Positions 18,492 to 27,925 of a stretch of 55,302 nt of DNA are shown here, piece by piece. Made by a program: the position numbers and the translations under genes. Positions within the stretch are counted from its first letter, which is position 1. Each line of letters opens with the position of its first letter. The stretch lies in NCBI RefSeq assembly GCF_028401955.1, contig NZ_JAQOTJ010000023.1, positions 1 through 55,302 on the forward strand, written 5' to 3'. Below the pieces are notes generated by a model. It saw only the letters and a list, made by a program, of their open reading frames with translations, did not search any database and was not told the origin of the DNA. This stretch comes from Bacillus sp. BP-3. Lineage in GTDB: Bacteria > Bacillota > Bacilli > Bacillales > Bacillaceae_G.

Positions 18492-18537
18492 TATTACCTC
18501 TTTTTATGTGAAAAGGCTGCTGAGGAAGCTCAACAAC

Positions 18538-18804
18538 CTAATAATCACGCGCTTCCTCCACATTTTGCATAATCTGCCCTAAATCTTGTTCATACTGTTG
18601 TAATTGCGTTCGCTGTGTTTCAGAAGCAACTTCTAATGCATTTTGGATTTGTTCATATGCTTCTTGCACTTCTTGACGTAAATGTTTTAAGTCCTGGGCA
18701 TAATTCGGATCGTTTTTCACAATGTTGTTATACACGTTTTCTGCATCTGTTATTCCTTGCTGCGCAGCTTGAAATGCTTGTTGTTTATCCTTGTGGTACG
18801 GCAT
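18538..18804 (-). CDS. Hypothetical coiled-coil protein
   Basis: 88 residues from ATG 18804, preceded by AAGGGG; an in-frame ATG at 18825 has no ribosome site. The protein is rich in Gln, Glu and Ala with heptad-like spacing (VQEAYEQIQNALEVA and QRTQLQQYEQDLGQIMQNV), so a helical or coiled-coil fold is likely. No signal peptide or membrane segment. It lies just upstream of the deacetylase on the same strand. I do not recognise a named family. Confidence 0.75.
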   Translation of the reverse strand: MPYHKDKQQAFQAAQQGITDAENVYNNIVKNDPNYAQDLKHLRQEVQEAYEQIQNALEVASETQRTQLQQYEQDLGQIMQNVEEARDY

Positions 18805-18897
18805 AATCATTCCCCTTTCTGTCATTACTCTCCATTATCTTTTACCTTTTTCTCAAAAAACATTCTCGTATAAATTTATGAAGTTCTCTCATCCTAA

Positions 18898-18963
18898 GAT
18901 AAAGCGAAACTTTAGGCGTAGTGCTCTTCCTCAGCTGATACGTTTCGCTAATCGAGCTTTATC
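18898..18963. repeat. Nested inverted repeats upstream of sspP
   Basis: AGCGAAAC (18903-18910) pairs with GTTTCGCT (18942-18949), while GATAAAGC (18898-18905) pairs with GCTTTATC (18956-18963). The two pairings share AGC, so they are alternatives. It may be a short interspersed repeat or a regulatory hairpin; no function is known to me. Confidence 0.45.
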
Positions 18964-19011
18964 GTTGATTTGATTAATCGCTAAAGCTTAATAAAAAGAG
19001 GGGTAGTATAA

Positions 19012-19158
19012 ATGGAGAAAAACAACAGCAAATCCATTCGTAAAAATTCACCGCAAGGACAGGTTTCTGGCGGACAACCGGAACCATTAAGCGGATCACA
19101 CAAAGTAAAAAATCGAAAACATTCCCGCCAAAAAAATCACGCTCACCATGATATGTAA
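19012..19158 (+). CDS. sspP: Small acid-soluble spore protein P
   Basis: 48 residues with the core [20 protein letters not shown] and end NHAHHDM, matching SspP (CotL) of Bacillus. It is basic and very hydrophilic. AGAGGGG lies upstream of ATG 19012, and a perfect terminator follows the stop. In B. subtilis it neighbours sspO; here the deacetylase and a coiled-coil gene lie between on the other strand. Confidence 0.95.
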   Translation: MEKNNSKSIRKNSPQGQVSGGQPEPLSGSHKVKNRKHSRQKNHAHHDM

Positions 19159-19161
19159 AAA

Positions 19162-19190
19162 AATAGACAGTGCATGTGCACTGTCTATTT
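19162..19190 (+). terminator. sspP terminator
   Basis: ATAGACAGTGCA and TGCACTGTCTAT form a perfect stem with a two-base loop followed by TTTA. Confidence 0.9.
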
Positions 19191-19306
19191 ATCATATATT
19201 TATACTATCTCCCCTTTTTGAAAAGCACATTTCCTCTTTCCTTTTCACCTCTAATTTCAAAGTGAATATCGTATTATGAATGAAATTTTACGGAGGTTTT
19301 CTTACA

Positions 19307-19690
19307 ATGGGCAAGCAAAAGAAAAAAGACTGCCTTTTTCATGTTGATGGCTTTGAAGAATGGATGAATCAATTTTGCTCCGATTTATACACAAACTCCC
19401 CCTCACCAAACGATATTCACGTTGACCTTTTTGAAACAGAACAAGAATATATTTTAGAAGCTGATATCCCGAACATAGTTGAGCAAAATATTTTTATTAA
19501 AAAGATGGAGACAGGTCTACAAATTAACATATCTAATAATAATTCCGCCTTGCAGCATATGATTTTCTTACCAGCTACTATTATATATAAAAAAATGTTA
19601 GCCTATCTTGAAAATGGTCTTCTTGCCATTCACATATCTAAAACAGAAGCAGCGCAACTAACAGAAAGAACTGTTCTCCTTATAAAATAA
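19307..19690 (+). CDS. Hsp20-like spore coat protein, CotM family
   Basis: 127 residues from ATG 19307, preceded by CGGAGG; an earlier in-frame ATG lacks a ribosome site. The alpha-crystallin-like beta strands are recognisable (IHVDLFETEQEYILEADIP, then LLAIHISK). Position beside sspP, sspO and acnA matches cotM of B. subtilis, an outer coat protein of the small-heat-shock fold. The sequence is divergent, so coat localisation is inferred mainly from synteny. Confidence 0.75.
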   Translation: MGKQKKKDCLFHVDGFEEWMNQFCSDLYTNSPSPNDIHVDLFETEQEYILEADIPNIVEQNIFIKKMETGLQINISNNNSALQHMIFLPATIIYKKMLAYLENGLLAIHISKTEAAQLTERTVLLIK

Positions 19691-19760
19691 TTGTATACAA
19701 ATTTATTAAGTCATATAAGAAATGCCCTTTCTGCAACCGAAAAAATATAAATGTATACGA

Positions 19761-19795
19761 AAAAAGGTGGCTGATTACAATTATCCACCTTTTTC
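19761..19795. terminator. Bidirectional terminator between cotM-like and MFS genes
   Basis: AAAAAGGTGG and CCACCTTTTT form the stem between the two convergent genes. Confidence 0.85.
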
Positions 19796-19817
19796 ATTTC
19801 GGAACCTTAATTCTAAA

Positions 19818-21056
19818 TCACATTACATTTGTACTTCCTATTTTTTCTTCCATCGTTCTTTTACGAAGCAAACTTCTCGTCAATAAAAGAATTGGAAATG
19901 CAAGCATAGAAAAAATCGCCAAAATTACAAAAATCGTAAAACCACTGTGATAACCGTAATAATCTAACAGAAGCCCACCAAACCATGGCCCAATAACAGA
20001 TCCGATCCCTGAAAATCCCATTGCCCCAAAATATGTTCCCTTTAAATTCGCAACCGCAATTTGATCAATAAACACATCTGTCATGCAAAACATTAATACT
20101 TCTCCAATTGTAAATATGACCGTCCAAACAAAAACAGCCCACATTGATTCCGCGAATCCAAATCCACATAATCCTGTACTAACAAATATTGTACCGATCA
20201 TAATTGATACGAGCGGTGTATATTTTTTACAAACTTGAATGAGTGGGTACTGAACGATTACTACAGTAATTGCGTTTAATGCTAATGCATAAGAAAATAA
20301 TTCCACTCCATTTTCAAATAGATGAGACTTCGCAAAATATTGAGAAAGCGTTGATGAAAACTGTGCGTATCCTGCTGTACTAATAATAATTCCAATTAAT
20401 GCAACTAAAAAAACAATGTCTTTTCTTATAATGCGCAAGGAATCTATAAACGTAACTCGTTCTCTCTCTTCTATTTTTTCCTCTCCAACATGATACTTTC
20501 GAAATTGTAATACAAGTATAATTGTATAAAGAACATACATAATAGCCGCTATAAAAAATGGTGTTGTTGATTCAGCACTGCCAATCTGAAGACCAACAAG
20601 TGGTCCAATCGCAACACCAACATTAATAGCACCGTAACGTAAGTTAAACACCATTAAGCGGTGCTCCGGTTTTGTTAAATCAGATAATAAAGCGCGGGAC
20701 GTTGGTTCAAAAAATGAACGACACATCCCATTTAGTGCATTTAGGAGGAAAAATGCAGCAACATGCTCCGCAAATCCAAACCCAATAAAGACAAGAATCC
20801 AAACTATAATAGAGGATAACATAATCTTCTTTCGCCCGTAACGATCTGATAAATTCCCGCCAATAAAACTTGCAAATACCCCCACTAATGCACTTGTTCC
20901 AATAATTGCTCCTGTAACGCCTGCTGATATTCCTTTTGCATTCGTTAAGTAAATTGCTAAAAACGGAATACTCATCGATGTTGCAAATCTTGCAAATAAT
21001 GTTCCAAAAATGATAGTCATCCCAATTGGATGAATGCTTCCTAACTTCCCCTTCAT
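19818..21056 (-). CDS. MFS transporter, multidrug-efflux type
   Basis: 412 residues from ATG 21056, which follows GAAGGTGAAAGAG; an in-frame ATG 30 bases earlier lacks this. Twelve membrane helices are expected. Motif A, GGNLSDRYGRKKIM, is in the 2-3 loop, and a hydrophilic central loop (GEEKIEERERV) separates the halves. It resembles DHA1-type proton-coupled drug exporters such as MdtG/YttB. Substrate unknown. A coiled-coil-like small gene lies upstream on the same strand. Confidence 0.88.
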   Translation of the reverse strand: MKGKLGSIHPIGMTIIFGTLFARFATSMSIPFLAIYLTNAKGISAGVTGAIIGTSALVGVFASFIGGNLSDRYGRKKIMLSSIIVWILVFIGFGFAEHVAAFFLLNALNGMCRSFFEPTSRALLSDLTKPEHRLMVFNLRYGAINVGVAIGPLVGLQIGSAESTTPFFIAAIMYVLYTIILVLQFRKYHVGEEKIEERERVTFIDSLRIIRKDIVFLVALIGIIISTAGYAQFSSTLSQYFAKSHLFENGVELFSYALALNAITVVIVQYPLIQVCKKYTPLVSIMIGTIFVSTGLCGFGFAESMWAVFVWTVIFTIGEVLMFCMTDVFIDQIAVANLKGTYFGAMGFSGIGSVIGPWFGGLLLDYYGYHSGFTIFVILAIFSMLAFPILLLTRSLLRKRTMEEKIGSTNVM

Positions 21057-21143
21057 CTCTTTCACCTTCTCTATATCTAAATGCAACGTAAAGAAAAAGA
21101 AAGCTGAAAAACAGCTTCCTTTGAAACCATAATTTTCATTTTC

Positions 21144-21545
21144 TTAAACACGAACTGTTCGTTTCAGCTCCATATCAATACCATATGTAAACTGTAATTC
21201 TTTTAATACTTCCTCTACTAAAATATTCACATTATGTTTACTATTAAATTCTGCTACATAGTTCTCTACTTCTTCATGTGTATAAGCATATTCTCCAGAA
21301 ATGAAACTTTTCATATCAAAACATTCATTGATGCAAAGTTGAACGAGGAGCTGATCATACATAGAAACTATCTCTTCTTTTTTCCATAATAATTCTTTCA
21401 CATATAACCGATCAAATATTACACTTTCACGGTTACATTCTTTTAAATGACGGGTCATTTCATTCAATTCTCGATATAGTTCAGAAATATTTGTGTTTAG
21501 ATGAATCAGTTTGCGTACGCCATTTTCATACAACATATCATCCAC
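21144..21545 (-). CDS. Hypothetical protein
   Basis: 133 residues, mostly helical by composition, with charged repeats (NTNISELYRELNEMTRHLKEC) and an ELKRTVRV end. No signal peptide, membrane segment or known motif. ATG 21545 is preceded by GGGGGTGG close to the start; ATG nine bases later is an alternative with better spacing. It lies 87 bases upstream of the MFS gene on the same strand. Family not recognised. Confidence 0.75.
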   Translation of the reverse strand: MDDMLYENGVRKLIHLNTNISELYRELNEMTRHLKECNRESVIFDRLYVKELLWKKEEIVSMYDQLLVQLCINECFDMKSFISGEYAYTHEEVENYVAEFNSKHNVNILVEEVLKELQFTYGIDMELKRTVRV

Positions 21546-21823
21546 CCCCGTTATGTCCCCTTTTTCTCATTATAGCAAGAAAATTCTAAAAAAGAGAATT
21601 TTTCTTATGAAATATTAGGAAAATTATACGTAGTGTTTTACAATAGAACTATATATGTCCATTTTAATTTTTCGACATATAAGTCGCTGCTATGTAGAAT
21701 ACAACAGGACTGCCATTAGCTTTCTCCTTTTGCTTTAAACCTTTCCTGCGGGAGAAAAAAGTGGGGTTTTATGTCGATTTTTAAATTTATATTTATAAAG
21801 CTAAGTTTGAAAGGAGTAAGGTT

Positions 21824-23032
21824 GTGAATCACAAATTATTTTATAAAGATCCATATTTACAAACCTTTACAGCTCAAATTACAAAACAGGAACGTGACAA
21901 AGACGACAATTTATATGTTGTATTAACACAAACAGCTTTTTATCCAACGGGCGGTGGTCAGCCCCATGATACAGGGCAATTAAATGACACTCCTGTTATA
22001 AATGTGGAAGAAATAGATGGTGAAATTCGTCATTACATTACTGAAGTGATTCATACAAATGAAGTAACGGGATATGTTTCTTGGAAACGTCGTTTCGATC
22101 ATATACAACAACATGCCGGGCAGCATATTTTGTCCGCGATATTTTGGGATCACTTCAATATTCCAACGATCGGTTTTCACCTAGGAAGAGAAATTGTAAC
22201 AATTGATTTAGAAACTTCTGACCTCTCTTTCGAAATAGCTGAGGAAGCTGCAAATCTTGCAAATCAAATTGTCCTTGAAAACCGTCCAATTACAGTTCGG
22301 TGGGTAAATCTAGAAGAAGCAAAGCAACTTCCTTTGCGAAAAGAACCAACTGTAACAGAAAATATTCGTGTTGTGATTATTGAAAATCTTGATTTTAACG
22401 GATGTGGTGGTACGCATCCAAAACAAACGGGCGAAGTCGGCCCAATTCAAATTATCAATTGGGAGCGTCATAAAGGAAACATTCGCCTTACATTTGTTTG
22501 CGGATGGCGTACAATTGAACTAATGCAGCGCAATCATTTCCTCTTGAAAGATGCCGCACAGCATTTACATAGTAAAGAAAGCAATATTGCAAACAAAATA
22601 AAACAGCTCCTTTCTGCTCAAAAGGAAAATGAAAAAGCGTTGCAAGCAGCCAATGAAAAACTCATTCTTGTAGAAGCAAATGAATTGTTACAGCAAGCAG
22701 AAGAAACTTCATATGGCAAACAAATTGCCGTTATCTATACAGAGCGTTCTATGCAGGAACTTGCTAAATTAGCAGCTATCCTTACAGAGAAAGATGACCA
22801 CGCCATTACATATCTTGTTACACAAAACGGCGAAAACTTACAATGCATTTGTGCATGTGGTCCAGCCGTTAAGCTAAATATGAATACCCTTTTAAAAACA
22901 GCCCTTCCTCTAATAGAAGGAAAAGGCGGAGGGAATCCAAAAAGCGCACGCGGCGGCGGTAAAGCAACTGTGACAGGCGAAGCATTTTTATCACACCTTA
23001 TTCATACGCAAAAAGAAACACAAGAAGCATAA
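21824..23032 (+). CDS. AlaX-type alanyl-tRNA editing protein with DHHA1 domain
   Basis: 402 residues, an AlaX-L-type protein. It has a GGGQPHDTG beta-barrel motif (about 44-52), zinc motif HAGQHILS and second zinc motif CGGTH, as in the editing domain of alanyl-tRNA synthetase. A coiled-coil (KQLLSAQKENEKALQAANEK) leads to a C-terminal DHHA1 domain with GKGGGNPKSARGGG. It hydrolyses mischarged Ser- or Gly-tRNA(Ala) in trans. The GTG at 21824 follows GAAAGGAGTAAGGTT. A perfect hairpin terminator overlaps the 3' end. Confidence 0.92.
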   Translation: MNHKLFYKDPYLQTFTAQITKQERDKDDNLYVVLTQTAFYPTGGGQPHDTGQLNDTPVINVEEIDGEIRHYITEVIHTNEVTGYVSWKRRFDHIQQHAGQHILSAIFWDHFNIPTIGFHLGREIVTIDLETSDLSFEIAEEAANLANQIVLENRPITVRWVNLEEAKQLPLRKEPTVTENIRVVIIENLDFNGCGGTHPKQTGEVGPIQIINWERHKGNIRLTFVCGWRTIELMQRNHFLLKDAAQHLHSKESNIANKIKQLLSAQKENEKALQAANEKLILVEANELLQQAEETSYGKQIAVIYTERSMQELAKLAAILTEKDDHAITYLVTQNGENLQCICACGPAVKLNMNTLLKTALPLIEGKGGGNPKSARGGGKATVTGEAFLSHLIHTQKETQEA

Positions 23033-23053
23033 ATTGCTTCTTGTGTTTCTTTT
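23012..23053. terminator. Bidirectional terminator after the AlaX gene
   Basis: AAGAAACACAAGAAGCA and TGCTTCTTGTGTTTCTT form a long perfect stem spanning the AlaX stop codon, followed by TT; it also faces the broken HAD gene. Confidence 0.9.
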
Positions 23054-23608
23054 ATATTTGCATACTCTTCTCCTTCAGAATATGAAATAACTGATGATAT
23101 GAATCAATGTAATAATCTGCGCCTGGGATTGCTTCGTTTTGAAAAGCACATGTTGTAATTCCTAGTTTTGTAGCCGGTATAATGTCTAACTCACGATCTC
23201 CCACAACGAAATTGATAGCATATTTCTTTTGCATATGAACATATGATTCTGGATTTGGCTTTTTAAGAAATCCATCTTCCCATCCATAATATTTTAATAT
23301 CCGCAATACTTCTTTCTTCGAATTATGAGTTACAATACAATTACGATGCGCTCTTTGTAATACTTTTTCTACTCTAGGAAACGGTTGATACTCTCATGGA
23401 TGCACAGACCTTTCCATGAGAATATTTAATCAATTTGTTGCTGTGATAACCCATAATATTTTACTGCATGTGTAAATGAAATCTTTAAATGTTTCATAAT
23501 ATCATCTTCATGTATGTGTTCTTCTACAACTCTTTTAAACATACGTACAAATACACGATAACTATCTACTAAAGTACCATCAAAATCCCACATTATATTT
23601 ACTTTCAT
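23052..23608 (-). pseudogene. HAD family hydrolase, disrupted
   Basis: The 5' half starts at ATG 23608 (after GGAGAATGTGT) and encodes motif I in WDFDGTLVDSY, then runs to TAA at 23426. The 3' half, with LKKPNPESY (motif III Lys) and VVGDRELDI (motif IV), is in another frame to 23052. Between them the reading needs one stop bypass and one frameshift near 23395, where CTCATGG and CCATGAG form a small inverted repeat. Before decay it was a phosphoglycolate-phosphatase-like enzyme of ~185 residues. A short 3' product could still start at a TTG at 23306 but would lack the nucleophile. Confidence 0.8.
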
Positions 23609-23718
23609 ACACATTCTCCATTGATAACGATGTATAAAGTCACATACCTTCTTATTATAATTTTTCATACATACGCTATTTTACACTACTAACAAAATAT
23701 GATTATCTTTACAAAAAA

Positions 23719-25332
23719 TTAATCTTCTATATAGAATTCCTCTAGTTCTTTTCGAAGTGCTTGCTTCAAAAATTTCCCGACTGAAGTTTTTGGAATTTCT
23801 TTCAGAAAAACAATCTCATCTGGTAACCACCATTTTGCAAATTGCGGTTTTAAAAAGTCATATAATTCTTCTTTTGTAACAGATTGATCTTGTTTTACAA
23901 CAACGCATGCAACAGGACGCTCTTGCCACTGTTTATGAGGAACTGCGACAACAGCCGCCTCAAATATTGCTTCATGTGCCATTAAGGCATTTTCTAAATC
24001 AACAGATGAAATCCATTCTCCTCCGCTTTTGATTACATCTTTCGTACGATCAACAATCTTAATACATCCCTCTTCATCCACCGTAACGACATCTCCTGTA
24101 TATAACCATCCATCTCGAAATCCATCTACTGTTCGTTCGTCTTTATAATAACTTGCCGCAATCCAAGGAGCACGTAAACACAGCTCGCCCATTTGCTGTC
24201 CGTCCCATGCTACCTCTCCTTTTTCTCCAACAACTTTCATCTCTACACCAGGCACTAAATAACCCTGCTTCGCCCGTATTGTAAGTTGTTCTTCATAAGG
24301 TAGTTCGCGTTCATAACTTTTCAAACGTGCAAGCGTAACAAGCGGACTTGTTTCTGTCATTCCATATGCATGTACGAACGGAACATTGTATTTTTGTTCA
24401 AATGCTGCAATCACACTTTTCGGCGCAGCTGCTCCGCCGCATAAAAATCGTCTTATATTTGATAAATCATAACAATTTTTTTCTAATTCTTGCAGCACAC
24501 CAAGCCAAATTGTTGGAACACCAGCTGCGATTGTTACTTTTTCTTCCTGCATCATTTCTAATAAAATCTTCGGTGTAAACATCGGCCCAGGAAGAACTTG
24601 CTTGGATCCAAACCATGTTGCTGCAAACGGCAATCCCCAAGCGTTTACATGAAACATTGGAACAATCGGCATAGCAGCATCACTTTCAGAAACTGCCGTT
24701 GTATCTGCAAGGCCAAGCGACATACTATGCAAAACAGTACTGCGATGCGTATATACGACGCCTTTCGGATTACCTGTCGTAGCCGATGTATAACACATAC
24801 CAGCTGGCATATTTTCATCAATATCTTTTAAAAATGGAAAATTAGGATCTCCTTCTTCAAGAAGTTTTTCATAGTGGTATACAGGTTGAAGTGAAGTTTC
24901 TGGAAGTTCTTTTTCATCAGTCATGATGATATAAGCTTGTACAGTTGATAATTCCCCTTGAATTTTCTCAATAAGCGGTACCATATCTTCATCTATGAGT
25001 AAAATACGGTCCTCTGCATGGTTAATAATATAAGAAATGTGTTGCTGGGATAAACGAATGTTAATCGTATGCAGGACAGCACCAATACCAGGAATCGCAA
25101 AATAGGCTTCTACATGACGATGGTGATTCCATGCTAATGTGCCAACTCGTTCCCCTTGCTTCACACCTAATTTTTGCAACGCACTAGACAAACGTCTCGT
25201 CCGCTCACCTAACTCCTTATACGTTAATCGTGTAATTGTGCTATGTGTACGAGAGATAATTTCTTTCTTTGGAAATAACTTCTCTGCTCTTTCGATCATC
25301 GAATTAATTGTTAATGGGACATCCATCATCAT
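23719..25332 (-). CDS. Long-chain fatty acid--CoA ligase (acyl-AMP-forming)
   Basis: 537 residues from ATG 25332, which follows GGGGGAGAAG; an in-frame ATG 27 codons upstream has no ribosome site. ANL superfamily motifs are in order: TSATTGNPKGVVYTHRS (P-loop; Ala replaces the usual Gly), AYGMTETSP, GWLYTGD, RTKDVIKSGGEWIS hinge and C-terminal PKTSVGKFLK with the catalytic Lys. It resembles the AlkK/medium-to-long-chain acyl-CoA synthetase branch. It activates fatty acids to acyl-CoA in the cytosol. Apparently monocistronic. Confidence 0.92.
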   Translation of the reverse strand: MMMDVPLTINSMIERAEKLFPKKEIISRTHSTITRLTYKELGERTRRLSSALQKLGVKQGERVGTLAWNHHRHVEAYFAIPGIGAVLHTINIRLSQQHISYIINHAEDRILLIDEDMVPLIEKIQGELSTVQAYIIMTDEKELPETSLQPVYHYEKLLEEGDPNFPFLKDIDENMPAGMCYTSATTGNPKGVVYTHRSTVLHSMSLGLADTTAVSESDAAMPIVPMFHVNAWGLPFAATWFGSKQVLPGPMFTPKILLEMMQEEKVTIAAGVPTIWLGVLQELEKNCYDLSNIRRFLCGGAAAPKSVIAAFEQKYNVPFVHAYGMTETSPLVTLARLKSYERELPYEEQLTIRAKQGYLVPGVEMKVVGEKGEVAWDGQQMGELCLRAPWIAASYYKDERTVDGFRDGWLYTGDVVTVDEEGCIKIVDRTKDVIKSGGEWISSVDLENALMAHEAIFEAAVVAVPHKQWQERPVACVVVKQDQSVTKEELYDFLKPQFAKWWLPDEIVFLKEIPKTSVGKFLKQALRKELEEFYIED

Positions 25333-25545
25333 ATTTCTTCTCCCCCTTATAAAAACGCTTTCATTATTAAATATTACAAAATGACTTATTAACAGTCCAT
25401 TACATTCATACAAGCTGCCATAAGTATAAAAATTGAAAGTGTTTTTGTCAATATTTTTAGAAAATTTAGATAAATATTTATATATTTTTTTAAAAAATAA
25501 ACACGGCTAAACATTAATGTTGATATTGACTAAAAGAGACCCTAT

Positions 25546-25689
25546 TCTGAACTGTACTCCGATTGTTAGATACCAAGAATAATTGGAGGTGCAGTTTTTA
25601 TGAAGAAATACTCTTTAGAAACCAAATAAGCTTATCTTGACGGTGTGGAGTTCTTTCAAATCACAGCTCAGAGTGATATTTTAATATAA
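25546..25689 (+). mobile_element. IS3-family remnant (left end and start of orfA)
   Basis: CTGTACTCCGATTGTTAGAT resembles an IS3-family end. It is followed by GGAGG and an ATG at 25600 reading MKKYSLETK, then TAA and, in the same frame, AYLDGVEFFQITAQSD, the usual start of IS150-type OrfA with an internal deletion. The rest of the element is absent. It abuts the prolyl hydroxylase stop. The 25414-25545 gap shows nothing else. Confidence 0.65.
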
Positions 25690-26331
25690 ATGCCTTCTTC
25701 TCATCCATTGCGTCGCAACCCATTTTTCACCTTTGATAACAGGTGCACTGCCATGTAAAGTGAGTTTGTTTAATGATGTATCCTGATAAAAATATTCGAA
25801 ATATACCGCCATTCCTTTTTTCGGAGATACAGAAAGGTTGAGTTTGGGAAAGAAAGTCTCTCCGCCTTCTTCTACATCATTTAAATATATGACAAGGGTA
25901 CTCATACGATTATTATTTGCTGCCGCACTGTTTTCTGCGAAAAAATCATAATGCGCTTTATATTCTTGGCCAACTGTATACTTTAAAATCTGTATCCCTT
26001 CTCCATGTTCAATAGGAACATTCATGATCGAAGCGATTCGTCTTTCGATTCTAGTAGTGACCTCACTTTCTTCTAAAAACGTACCACTACTCGTCCGCAT
26101 GTCATTTATATTGCGCGAAACACCAATTTTAGAACGTTTCATTTTATTCCTAGACATTCCCATTAACATTTCACACTCTTCATCACTTAGTACATTTGCT
26201 AACACGACAATAAGAGGCTCTTCTATTCTTGAAATAATTTGAATTTCTCTATCTTCCGTTACAATTGTGTTTCCAATGTGGTTAAAAATCGTGAGTTCCT
26301 TATTTTCAGCTGTTCGGTTTTCCTTTGTCAT
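25681..26331 (-). CDS. 2OG-Fe(II) oxygenase, prolyl 4-hydroxylase type
   Basis: 216 residues from ATG 26331. The double-stranded beta-helix carries the iron triad HYD (His127, Asp129) and His193 in TLHGSAP, with Lys203 in GEKWVATQW for 2-oxoglutarate. It closely resembles the B. anthracis prolyl 4-hydroxylase, which hydroxylates proline in collagen-like and other peptides. No signal peptide. A start at 26340 is possible, but GGGAG spacing favours 26331. Substrate in this organism is unknown; spore collagen-like proteins or elongation factor Tu are candidates. Confidence 0.9.
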   Translation of the reverse strand: MTKENRTAENKELTIFNHIGNTIVTEDREIQIISRIEEPLIVVLANVLSDEECEMLMGMSRNKMKRSKIGVSRNINDMRTSSGTFLEESEVTTRIERRIASIMNVPIEHGEGIQILKYTVGQEYKAHYDFFAENSAAANNNRMSTLVIYLNDVEEGGETFFPKLNLSVSPKKGMAVYFEYFYQDTSLNKLTLHGSAPVIKGEKWVATQWMRRRHLY

Positions 26332-26656
26332 GTTCCCCATCTCCCTTAAAAATGATTGGATAGTATAAATATATCATATTTTTCTTTTTATTCGGTTTTT
26401 TAAGAGAATTCAATCAACGACTGTTCTTTATTGTATTTTAACTATTTGCATAAAAAAACTCGACTCACTTTGGAATCGAGGTTTATAATTTTTCTCTCTA
26501 TCTCATATTACGTTAAGAAGAGTGGGGTAAAAACCGGACTCTCGGAGAATTTGAAGGTTTAACGCTCTTCCAATGAATTATTATTAGTCAGCTTTTATTT
26601 ATCCAGTTTTATTTATACAAGGGAATATTTAAAAGTAACTAATAATATTGTTTCGA

Positions 26657-26674
26657 TATCTTGCTGTTATATTC
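26657..26674 (+). promoter_or_regulatory. Putative AdaA operator, copy 3 (alkD-type gene)
   Basis: TATCTTGCTGTTATATTC matches the sites upstream of adaA (15 of 18) and the 2OG oxygenase gene (16 of 18) and has the same orientation to its gene. A possible promoter TTGACT...TATAGT begins six bases further on. The rest of the 26341-26761 gap holds a weak hairpin at 26456-26485 and nothing else identifiable. Confidence 0.65.
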
Positions 26675-26761
26675 AATTCTTGACTTTTCCAGAAAATAAT
26701 CAGTTATAGTGAGGTTGTCAAATAGTAAATGTAAAGAAATCAAATAAATAGGAGAGCCCGA

Positions 26762-27445
26762 ATGGAAAATATAATTAGAAAACAAATCTTTGAACTCATT
26801 GATACAGACTATCAGAAGTTTTCGGCCGCACTTATACCTACTATTAACAATGTATTAGGTGTTCGGCTGCCAGAGCTTCGTAAAATAGCTAAAAAAATTG
26901 CAAAGGGTGACTGGCACACTTACCTTGAAACAGCAAAGGATGAATATTTCGAGGAAATCATGCTGCAAGGTATGGTCATTGGCTATGTTAAGACGGATAT
27001 TGAAGAACTCCTGGTTTATGTGGCTTCGTTTGTGCCGAAAATTGATAATTGGTCGGTCTGTGACAGCTTTTGTATAGGTCTTAAATCTACAAAGGAAAAT
27101 AAAGAACGTGTATGGGAGTTTTTACAGCCCTATCTGTCTTCTAAGAAAGAATATGAGATACGATTTGGAGTGGTTATGCTCCTAGACTTTTATATCGAGA
27201 CCGAATACATCGAAAGGGTGCTCAACCTCCTGGATCGTGTAAAGCATGAAGGGTTTTATGCCAAAATGGCGGTTGCGTGGGCTGTCTCTATCTGTTATGT
27301 GAAACTTCCCGATTTAACAATAGAATATTTAAGAAACAACATGCTCGATGATTTTACATACAATAAAGCCTTGCAAAAAATTACGGAATCTAATCGTGTG
27401 GATAAAGAAACAAAAAGTATTATCCGCAGTATGAAACGGGGATAG
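26762..27445 (+). CDS. DNA alkylation repair protein, AlkD-type DNA glycosylase
   Basis: 227 residues of HEAT-like helical repeats, full length for the DNA alkylation repair family (AlkC/AlkD-like). Recognisable segments include VRLPELRKIAKKIAKGDW, EEIMLQGMVIGY and VPKIDNWSVCDSFC, the last in the region lining the DNA groove in AlkD. Such enzymes excise N3- and N7-alkylpurines without base flipping. AGGAGA precedes ATG 26762. An 18-bp site shared with the adaA operon lies upstream, so induction with the adaptive response is predicted. Base composition is slightly richer in GC than neighbours. Confidence 0.88.
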   Translation: MENIIRKQIFELIDTDYQKFSAALIPTINNVLGVRLPELRKIAKKIAKGDWHTYLETAKDEYFEEIMLQGMVIGYVKTDIEELLVYVASFVPKIDNWSVCDSFCIGLKSTKENKERVWEFLQPYLSSKKEYEIRFGVVMLLDFYIETEYIERVLNLLDRVKHEGFYAKMAVAWAVSICYVKLPDLTIEYLRNNMLDDFTYNKALQKITESNRVDKETKSIIRSMKRG

Positions 27446-27615
27446 GAAAATAAAGAGGTCAATGAAATTGAGACAACATGAAAAATAAGTTTGCATATGA
27501 AAAGTGTACGTTTATGTATCACTGCGATTCTATTTACAAAAAATCCGAACTGATTCAATATCATAATAATCCAAAATTTCGTCATGCGTTTTAAACATTT
27601 TCATTAGCCCTCTTA

Positions 27616-27906
27616 TCATTTCTTTTTCTTCCATCGTACATAGTTTTCAGGTATGCAAACTGCACATGGCCTAAAACCTGCTGATATAGCCGTCTGTTCA
27701 TCAGCAAAAAACACGCGGTGTTTAACGTATCCAACTTTTGTTATAGCTCTAATCGCTGAGGGACAATCTAATCTTCCATATAATTTACTCGGTCGATACC
27801 CACCAAAAATTCCCGGTGTATCACTTTAATATGGATGCATATCGGCCCCCAACAGGGTGAATGTCTTTTTTCTATTTTCAGCACTTTTCTCATAATCTTT
27901 ATACAT
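27616..27906 (-). pseudogene. Ada metal-binding-domain protein with an in-frame stop
   Basis: A 96-codon frame with one TAA at codon 27 (27826-27828). The downstream part, GRLDCPSAIRAI and FFADEQTAISAGFRPCAVC, matches the Ada zinc-domain fold that in Ada accepts methyl from phosphotriesters, though with fewer cysteines than AdaA. It starts 20 bases after the radical SAM gene, so it is the last cistron of the adaA operon. The stop could be a recent nonsense mutation. The 27446-27615 gap shows nothing else. Confidence 0.7.
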
Positions 27907-27925
27907 GCAATCACTTCCTATTTTT

